Shown: piece by piece, positions 56,836-64,000 of the stretch
How the letters are laid out: each line of letters starts with the position of its first letter
Position numbering within the stretch: position 1 is the stretch's first letter
From: Trichobilharzia szidati
Taxonomy: Eukaryota; Platyhelminthes; Trematoda; Strigeidida; Schistosomatidae
Direction: 5' to 3'
Assembly (NCBI GenBank): GCA_944472155.2
Contig: OX235271.1
Span: 122,145,329 to 122,209,328 of the forward strand
DNA length: 64,000 bases
Notes under the pieces: generated by a model
What the model was told of the DNA's origin: nothing
Seen by the model: only the letters and a program-made list of their open reading frames with translations
Databases searched by the model: none
Translations under genes and position numbers: made by a program

Positions 56836-58564
56836 AAAAAGATAACAGGATGAAGTAAACATTATATGTGATACAGTTACTTGCCTATGTTTGGTGGTTG
56901 AGAACCACTTGATTGTGTAATGGTGAAAAGTAATTGAAGTCAAAGTAGCATTCGTTTTAAGATGAGGATTTGATCGGACAAGTGTTAAAAGCCACATATT
57001 ACTGAACAGCCGAAACATTGAAAAATACGACAAAACAGCTGTCCAGTGTTTCATGGATCTCAGTGATCAGATGGCAAGTGATATTTTACTTGGAAAACTA
57101 TTTCATTTAGACTTCTCTTGACGTATTATGATGACAAGTTAAAACTATTCAGGAAATATTTGATTTTGATTCAGAATTTTTTGGATCACTATCAGTGCGC
57201 CATCCTAAATGAAATTCACAGGTAGATTACCGACCGAATCTTGCTTATGCTTGGATTGCATTAATCATGAAAATTCTGTAGACGCTTTGTTTTCCCATAA
57301 GCATCATGGTATATTTTAACAAAAGGTGTTAAGTAATAATTTTTTCGAAGCAAGTTAACCCTCTGAAAATTTCCAGTTAGCCACACCACATTTAAGACAT
57401 CAGATCGTCGCAGCATACAGCTAACTTCGCAAATATGTAGTGACTGTCATAGGAGATATCACCGCTCTTTAATCTTTTCCTATTGACTTAAATTACGCAT
57501 ACATAGGGATCAAATCTTCGTAAGTTTTGAAGGTAGTTTCTGTGAAAATCAAATCACAGATTAGATTAGCAAAACTAAAATCGTATCCGCCTTCGTCTGT
57601 GCACCCGTTACAGACAACCAACGAACCTGGAGTGTGTTTGATGTTTCGTGTACAAACCAATATTATGGCAACAGACAAAACACCCTATCTATCAGTGTCA
57701 CCTAAACAATCACTGAAAACGAGCATCAACTAAAAATCTGTTGGAGACAGAATACAATCGAATCAGGTTTAATGAGAGGGATTTTATTCTGGCCAGTTAA
57801 AAATCACTAAAGATTTAAATATGACAAGGCACCTAATGGATAGTCAACTCCATTTGTTACGTCTAACCAAATTTCACCTTGCTATTTACGTTACTTCCTA
57901 TTACTCTTCTCACCTTCCTGTTTGTAGGATTTTACGTTGGTAAAATTGCTGCATCCAGTTTCAACTCATTATTAGACTGTTTATTTTTCGTTGATTACTG
58001 AAAATCATCTCACCTCTGGTGGGGGAAACTGTATCGTTCAATCCAAAGTGTGACCTCTTAAAGTTTGTCAGAATGCATCAACTAGGCTACTGATATGAGC
58101 ATTAGGGTATTTTAGATGGATTCATTGTGAAACGTGGTTCTTTCATTCAGGATGACAAATATAAAGTTTGATTAAAAACATTAAAACCCCTGTCCCCTAT
58201 TTTTATCCTATTAACTCGGTGGAATTTTATATCATTGCATATCATCTACAACTTGTAGTCTAGTACATAAACATATATCAGGTGATTAATGTGGTATTGC
58301 CTAAATCAAGTAATCTTTCGGAAATTTATGTTGGAAATTAATTACAGTCTGAAACCATGCTAACAGGTACAGAATGAAAGTTTACGATTCGTCTTCTACA
58401 AAAATTGCTCAGGATTCAACAAAATCAAATGTAATTTCTTATCATGATATAAACAAATAATATGAATTCACCGCCAACTATAAAGTCGATAATTTGCATA
58501 AAATATTATTAAGCATTACTAATAGTATTATTATTATTATTACTCAAGAGTCAGATTTTAGGGA
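56836..58564. other. Intronic stretch with an ambiguous open region
   Basis: 57493-57733 is open on both strands (minus CTRNIKHTPGSLVVCNGCTD; plus KLKSYPPSSVHPLQTTNEPG). Neither has a splice phase that fits the zinc-finger model, so no exon is called. An AAT microsatellite lies near 58520-58545. Confidence 0.3.
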
Positions 58565-58830
58565 TTCGAATTGTTTCAAATTTGATCCCGGATTGATATC
58601 AGTTAGAAAACCATTGAAAACCAGCACTGGAATACTGGAGCGCTGTTTCACCAGTCCAGTCTGAAACTCATCGTCAGTATACACCCACCGCAGTAGGGTT
58701 CAAACCCAGGAGCTTACGACTACAAAGCAAGCTGGTAGACCATTCGACCACTTGGAGCTAACTCAGTGGTCAGCCCATGAATTCTAACCTCTGCCAATTG
58801 GTGATTTCAGAGTGACTGGTACTAGCTAAT
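58565..58830 (-). repeat. tRNA-derived SINE, GATATCAGTT family
   Basis: The minus strand reads AAGTGGTCGAATGG (A-box-like), CTCCTGGGTTTGAACCC (B box), then a body ending AACTGATATCAATCC. It is followed within 160 bases by an inverted relative at 58985-59185. Confidence 0.7.
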
Positions 58831-58984
58831 TTGTCATCGCTGGTGAGTATTTGTCCTCACTCCTGACCACTTGATGGACTCCACTGGTGGTCACGACTTC
58901 TCACTAGAACTCCAGTCAACTTCGTCTACCTGTAGCCAGTCAGTCATTAGAGAGCACAAGATAAATTTTCAAAATTTAGTTTGT

Positions 58985-59185
58985 CGGGTCACATCCCAGT
59001 GGCTGAATGGTTTACGAGCTAGGTAGACGTGTAACCAGAAGGTCCTAGGTGCAAACCCAAGTGGGGTGGTTTTAGACTGAAGATGAATCCCAAACTAGGC
59101 TGACGAAACAACTGTCTAGGAACTCCAGTGCTGGTATGAGATGGTTCTTTAACTGATATCAACCCGTGGTTAAACTTGAAGCCAT
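58985..59185 (+). repeat. tRNA-derived SINE, GATATCAGTT family, plus orientation
   Basis: CAGTGGCTGAATGGTTTACG (A-box side), TCCTAGGTGCAAACCC (B-box side), body, then CTTTAACTGATATCAACCCG. It belongs to the same family as 58565-58830, 48730-48868, 48967-49105 and 30667-30855. Confidence 0.7.
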
Positions 59186-59272
59186 ATAAAAGTGTAGAAA
59201 ATTACATTCTGTCTAAAAAATCACTCATATTTAGAATAAAGTGATTATCATTACCAGTAACAATAAACTTAC

Positions 59273-59929
59273 AATGAAAGACCAACATGATGAAGTGAAT
59301 CAGCAGTAGCATTTAAACAAATATCAATTAATGGAGCACAGTTATTCGGTCGTAATATCATAGCTAAATAGACCAGTGCTGAATAAAGCGCTAGTATATC
59401 CTCTATTGGTAAACCCTTCGATGTGGCTACTGTTTGCATTGTAGGCCAATTTTTCATATTACAACATGACATTTGCATATTTTCATAGGTAAATTCACAT
59501 AGGGCTAAACGTGTATGAATTAACTGACTGACTTCAACGAAAAATAAAGAGAAGAGATCGGTTATAACTGGTGTTGTATTGCTGTTATTATTATTATTAG
59601 TTGTTGTTGTTTCGGTGGTATCCGTAGTCTCAGCAATACTGTTATTTGCTTGCATCTCATCATTGAGTTCAGTTGATCTGCTCAATTCATCAGCTACAGG
59701 AAGTACTGATGGAGACGTGTCTTTCTCCTCCTCCCCCTTCTCCTCTTGTTCATTATTGACTGAAGAAGAAGACGGAGATGTGTTAACACCCTCGTCGCCA
59801 TTAGTATGATTACTTTTGTCAGGTTGATGATGATGTAATGCGTCTTCTTTTATTGGTGAATAACTATTATTATTATTATGATTATTATTATATGAGGCTT
59901 CCAATTCAGCTGTGGCATGTTTTGATAAA
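59273..59929 (-). CDS. Large internal exon of the zinc-finger gene
   Basis: The acceptor TGTTCTTTCTTTCAG ends at 59930 and the donor is TCATT/GTAAGT, giving 657 bp. It starts one base into a codon and ends in phase 2. The first part is low complexity: Asn/His runs, Ser/Glu-rich strips (SPSSSSVNNEQEEKGEEEKD) and a Thr/Asn run. The last 85 residues look folded and conserved (FVEVSQLIHTRLALCEFTYE, GLPIEDILALYSALVYLAMI, LRPNNCAPLIDICLNATAD) but I do not recognise the domain. The acidic, Asn-rich region would suit a transcriptional regulator. Confidence 0.65.
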
Positions 59930-60189
59930 CTGAAAGAAAGAACACACAGTGTGGGAAGAGATCCTGAGATATAAATGTGAAATAGGAACAAATAGTTCAG
60001 AGAAAAGACTCTGTTTTTTCAGTGGAACTCTCTAAGGGAAGAGAATGTCAAAATACTCTGAAAAGAAGCATTCTCTACATCCACATTAAGAGGGGGATAT
60101 TTTCCTGTTGTCCAAATATTCTCTAATAACTCAAAAGCCAAAGTACAACAATTAATCATTTCTATGTATATCTGTCAACACAATTGCTC

Positions 60190-60270
60190 CTGTGGATGGA
60201 GACTTCACCTATTAGCATAAGCGTTCGAATTACGATCAATGGGCTTCGGGTTCGAATCCCGCTCCGTCAT
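60190..60270 (+). repeat. tRNA-like SINE head
   Basis: ATTAGCATAAGCGTTCG resembles an A box and CTTCGGGTTCGAATCCCG is an excellent T arm and B box. No closed acceptor stem. It lies in the intron between exons 59929 and 62742. Confidence 0.5.
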
Positions 60271-60959
60271 CGTCATCAGCAGCACCAGCACTCACACAAT
60301 AGACGTGCCTCCTCATATCTTGGAACATGGACGACAATATTTCAGGAACTGACTTCAAACAAAAGCAGACGAGTAGAATGATGTACATATATAGAGGTTG
60401 TTCACTCCGTATTTTATTCAGAAATGTGTTAAGGAACACTATCTCGGATGGCTAATAAAGAGGTCACAGTATCATGGACATGCTATAAATGAACATATAT
60501 TCAATACTGAATCACTGAAGACAGAACCAATTCTGTGTAGTTTTTTTCTCTCTTCATTTCCTTCAAGGATTGATTGCCCAGTGTTTTGTTGAAAGCCAAT
60601 TAAATATGTCCAAGAGTTCATGTAGTGATCATTTGATATAACTGCATTGGTTGAAACAATAAGAAATGCAGAAAATATTCAAGCATCTCGATGGATGGAA
60701 ATTTTGGTAGCCCAGTGATTTAACCAGGCCACTACTTACTGGTGAGAGTAATGTGAATTCGAACTTTTAAAATTTCTCACCTTCCTGTTAGATTATATGT
60801 GTATAGATAGTTAGTTAGGCACATAGTAGTTAAATGAAACTCTCAGTACAGTACCCTGAACAGATTCTTAATTTACCAGAGTCGTTGAACCCTACTCGCT
60901 TTGTGAGAGCTGATTACTACTCCCCAGTTGTTCAAGTTGAAGTAGATAGAAAGATATTA
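60271..60959. other. Intronic stretch, nothing recognised
   Basis: No exon or element seen. Confidence 0.35.
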
Positions 60960-61110
60960 GAACTAGGGATGCATATACCAGTTCACTTGCTCTTGTGGAG
61001 CCGAGTGCATTGACCGTACCATGCGTCCGCTTGTAAAACGCACTCGGGAACACTATCCAGCTATGCTGGATAGCACAGGCAGAATGCAAGCGAGGGTGTA
61101 TGCAGCTCGG
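60960..61110 (+). mobile_element. Penelope-like GIY-YIG fragment (type 1)
   Basis: The plus-strand frame IYQFTCSCGAECIDRTMRPL, continuing VKRTREHYPAML, aligns with the GIY-YIG core of the 41940-42660 product (KFNCSCGASYIGRTQR and RTREH). YIG has decayed to CID. Only this core strip is left, in the intron and opposite to the zinc-finger gene. Confidence 0.8.
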
Positions 61111-62741
61111 TAACAGAACATCTTGTGGTGAATTCTTCCTCTTGTGATGTCGTTAACTAATTATAATTAACGGTAGACAGAGAAAAATCCACACAACAAC
61201 AACCTGAATCGTAAATCTTTAGTCCATGATGCAGATGAATGAAAGAGGAACAGAACTCTCGATAACAGTTTATATCTTATGAGACTCTCTTATTGTTATT
61301 TAATATAAAAGTATAAAAATATACTATTGTATGACAAAATCTGATTATGCAGAGTTATAGAGTCAATCAGTCAGCTGTATACTGGCTGAATCGTCTCTAC
61401 GCTCTATTGACATGGCTGTAGAAAAATACAAAATAATCACACTGTTCAGGTGAACTGTATCTCGAGGAGATGAGCAGGAGAAGAATAATTATCGTTTACA
61501 CCTAAACTTCCGTTTGTTCATTTCTGCTCTGCAATAACAATAATAACAATAAATATGTTCGATTGAATTTGTTTGTTTCCTTTCAATGCCAATGATATAT
61601 ACTACTGATTACAGTTACAAAGTAGTTACAGGGATTTCACAAGGCCTAACTTTAATTTGAAATGCTTGTCTACATTGGTGATGAAGACTTCACCATTGAA
61701 GCATGCAGATAACGGAATAAACTTATAATTTCTTTTCCTTTGCACTATGAGTGGAACATGGAGCTTGAGGTTTTAACGTTTCAGTAGTAGTGGTGCATTT
61801 TATTAGAGAATGAAATTGTCAGCTCCAGGGCACAACTTCACCTGTTTTTACCAGGAAATGCTACTATCTAAATAGGATTCAGGAGTAAGGGGTCGTAAAC
61901 GCGGATCACTTGCGTGATTGGCAAGGAGTCAAACAAGAATAACACGTCACCATTCCGTCGTTGTGTTGGAATTAAAAGGCAAATGAATTCTGATTTATGT
62001 CGAGGTAATCCTTCCTGCTTTCGCATTTGTGTTTGCACAGAATCTATTTTCATACCAGTTAATTCCTCACGCACTTGACAGTTTCATCTTCACTAAACAT
62101 TTGCCAGTGAACACAATAACATGTACCCAGTGAAGAAAAAAATGAGATAGGTGAAATAAACATGATTCATGAATTATACGTCAAGTGGTAAGTCAAAAAG
62201 GTTTGCAATCTCCACGAAATTCCTAAAGTATATACACACTGGGCAGAATTTAGTCAAATACTTCAAAACATTGGGAAATTATCAAGCTAGGGCAACCGTG
62301 AAAATTTAAACATAGGAGAGACTGACTTTCAACCTGTTAACCGAAACATAATTTAATATCACTTAAGAAGACGTCCAATAGAAATATGCATTCATTCGTA
62401 ATGACCTGGTACACAAAATATTCACTACCCACCTCACCACACTTCACCAAATATGGAAATATATTCCTTAATCTTCTACACTTTGTTTAATCGATTCGTA
62501 GAGTGGCACAGAATGGATGACACACTGACTATCATGTCTGTAATAATCCTGATGAGACAAATGTAGTTATAACACCTCCGATTGTTATCAGTATTCTCAA
62601 CTCTGTACTCCTCAATAAACACTACTACTGCTATTACTACTCTCACACGATAAACACACACACATCATATACTGTTAATCAAGTTTAACCAATAATTTGT
62701 AGAAGAAAGAGGAAGTAAAATTAAAACTGAAGGTTACTCAC
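61111..62741. other. Intronic stretch with one unassigned frame
   Basis: The minus-strand frame 62074-61868 (EELTGMKIDSVQTQMRKQEG, NGDVLFLFDSLPITQVIRVY) looks protein-like and may be a retroelement scrap. I could not fit splice sites or name a family. Confidence 0.3.
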
Positions 62742-62826
62742 CTTCTTTTACAAATTTTAACATGTTTGTTGAATCGATACTTTGTGGCATACTTTTTATC
62801 GCAGATGCTGCACACAAAATATATAC
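62742..62826 (-). CDS. Zinc-finger exon 2 (C2HC-type finger)
   Basis: An acceptor (TTGTTCGAAG) precedes, and the donor is AGAAG/GTGAGT, giving 85 bp. It encodes one finger with C-x2-C-x12-H-x3-C (VCSICDKKYAT..., HVKIC): the last ligand is Cys instead of His. It starts in phase 1 like the preceding finger exon and ends in phase 2, matching exon 59929. It joins directly to the previous finger through a short linker (HHRGIYFVC), so the two fingers are adjacent and could bind DNA together. Confidence 0.7.
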
Positions 62827-63320
62827 CTTCGAACAAAGATATAGGATAATTAGAAACAGTCAGGTAAGATTAGAATTGAAAAACTTAACAAATAGTAGAA
62901 AAAAATACTAATACAAGGAGGTAAACTTTTTATCCGTTGGAAAAAATCACTGTTCTGTGAAATCACACACACTTGAAGCGCCTCCTGCATACCTATATCA
63001 ATTTTAGTCTAAAATCAACTGACACAACCTCAGTAATGACTACAATCCAATGAATAACTCAAATTACTCATCTGATATTCCTTATTTTCTCCTTGCTTTC
63101 AATCTGCATTTATCATTCTCCTTATCATAGAGATGATGTTGAAATCAGGTTTGTTCCACTAGTACTTCAATTGACAACAACATTATACGACTGATCAATA
63201 AAATATTAATCTCACACTGATGAATATCCAGAGGACTGACCGAGAAATCACACAGGTTTGTCGGTTGCTGCTCCACGTAAAACACAATAAGACACACACA
63301 GACAAACACACATTACTGAC
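62827..63320. other. Intron between two zinc-finger exons
   Basis: A 494-bp intron with consensus ends (donor GTCAGT, acceptor CGAAG). Nothing else seen. Confidence 0.5.
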
Positions 63321-63404
63321 CTCTGTGATGCACCTGGACGTGTTGATTAAGAAACTTTTTAGTGGCGTATTTATTGTCACATTCGGGACAGTCGAATTTT
63401 CGAC
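63321..63404 (-). CDS. Zinc-finger exon 1 in window (C2H2 finger)
   Basis: The acceptor TCTGTATTTTAG ends at 63405, and the donor is CAGAG/GTCAGT, giving 84 bp, phase 1 at both ends. It encodes one classical finger, C-x2-C-x12-H-x3-H (DCPECDNKYAT..., HVQVH). It is similar to the next exon (both carry KYATK and the same phase-1 G-G-T junction), suggesting exon duplication. More fingers probably lie upstream, outside the window. Confidence 0.72.
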
Positions 63405-64000
63405 CTAAAATACAGAGAATAAATAACAGTAACAATAACAGTGGGAATGGTGAACTGACAGTTTTATCTGTTCAGGGGAAAAATTCGAATAGAAAAGAAA
63501 GTAGCTCAAAGTCGTCTACTGATACGTTGGTCACTAATTCTACAGAAGTAGAAAGATGTACCATCTCAGCTATCTGTTGGTTAAATGGGGCTGAGGTTGT
63601 CTAAATGTAGCTTCAGTTAGCTGCCTACCAGACCCATATTATGCATGATGATGGATTAATCGTTTTCATAAACTCGCCCGTTGATCAATTTGGTCAAATT
63701 TAGAAGATCATTTTATGGGCGGGCTTCATTCACTCACGAATCGTCCCACTACTCCTGCCTTCTTGACTCATTCCCATAGAGAAAGAGAAGACAGAGTTGG
63801 TGAAAACTACAGCCTTCCTTATTGATTTATTCTAGGAGTGTTGAGACTAAGGTTTAGCAGTCTGATGCATCACCAAGTTGGTAAATTTGGATTGAGTCAT
63901 CTTTCAGCGTTGAATAGCCTAATACTACACATATTTCGATATAACAAAAGCAGCAACTGGTGAAGGATCCACAATGGAATCTGACAATAGAATCCAATAT
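63405..64000. other. Intron or flanking sequence at window edge
   Basis: No further finger exon recognised on the minus strand; the gene presumably continues beyond 64000. Confidence 0.35.

Noticed and set aside
57493..57733. Exon of the zinc-finger gene
   Set aside because: Open on both strands, with a poor acceptor, and the only usable start is phase 0 where the chain needs phase 2.
1..64000. CRISPR arrays, operons, bacterial promoters, replication origins
   Set aside because: No regularly spaced repeats or prokaryotic gene organisation; the window is eukaryotic.

Overview
This window looks like nuclear DNA of a parasitic flatworm, most likely a schistosome blood fluke. The species cannot be fixed from the sequence alone. 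The reasons are the AT-rich, intron-dominated layout and the mix of RTE-clade, CR1-clade and Penelope-like retroelements typical of Schistosoma. There are no bacterial features (no operons, ribosome binding sites or CRISPR).

Host genes are sparse and split into short exons. Three models are supported by splice consensus and matching intron phase. (1) A plus-strand gene has a signal-peptide-like first exon at 22849-22988 and a Cys-containing terminal exon at 29254-29571, followed by AATAAA. (2) A minus-strand gene encodes a 16-Cys, probably secreted protein of about 197 residues. Its exons are 40933-40674 and 38116-37783, with a poly(A) signal at 37742-37733. (3) A minus-strand zinc-finger gene runs through the last 13 kb, with exons at 63404-63321, 62826-62742, 59929-59273, 56124-55840, 54133-53861 and 51463-51379. 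Its 5' end lies beyond the window.

Most of the rest is retroelement debris. RTE fragments lie at 860-2184, 19830-21155, 27415-28345 and 49390-50165. Penelope-like elements (RT plus GIY-YIG endonuclease) lie at 23210-25330 and 41380-44392, with pieces at 33.8, 39.9, 46.2, 55.1 and 61.0 kb. Degenerate CR1-like pieces lie at 3330-5640, 6610-6790, 35040-35110 and 38760-39650. Solo LTRs, LTR-like insertions and several tRNA-derived SINEs are scattered between them.

The most striking structure is a 10.3-kb composite at 7283-17580. Two CR1-clade copies lie tail to tail (plus 7283-11889, minus 12251-16552). A 353-bp sequence separates them and recurs just outside the minus copy. A third, related PHD-finger element fragment follows, and the whole is bracketed by 359-bp direct repeats (6924-7282 and 17581-17939). 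The two copies share premature stops and frameshifts, carry complementary deletions of the reverse transcriptase, and change from clearly diverged to nearly identical at one sharp point. This suggests gene conversion, duplication or assembly collapse rather than two ordinary insertions.

The other notable signals are hammerhead-ribozyme-like motifs in the Penelope terminal repeats, the two candidate secreted Cys-rich proteins, and a tRNA-headed SINE with an RTE-like tail.
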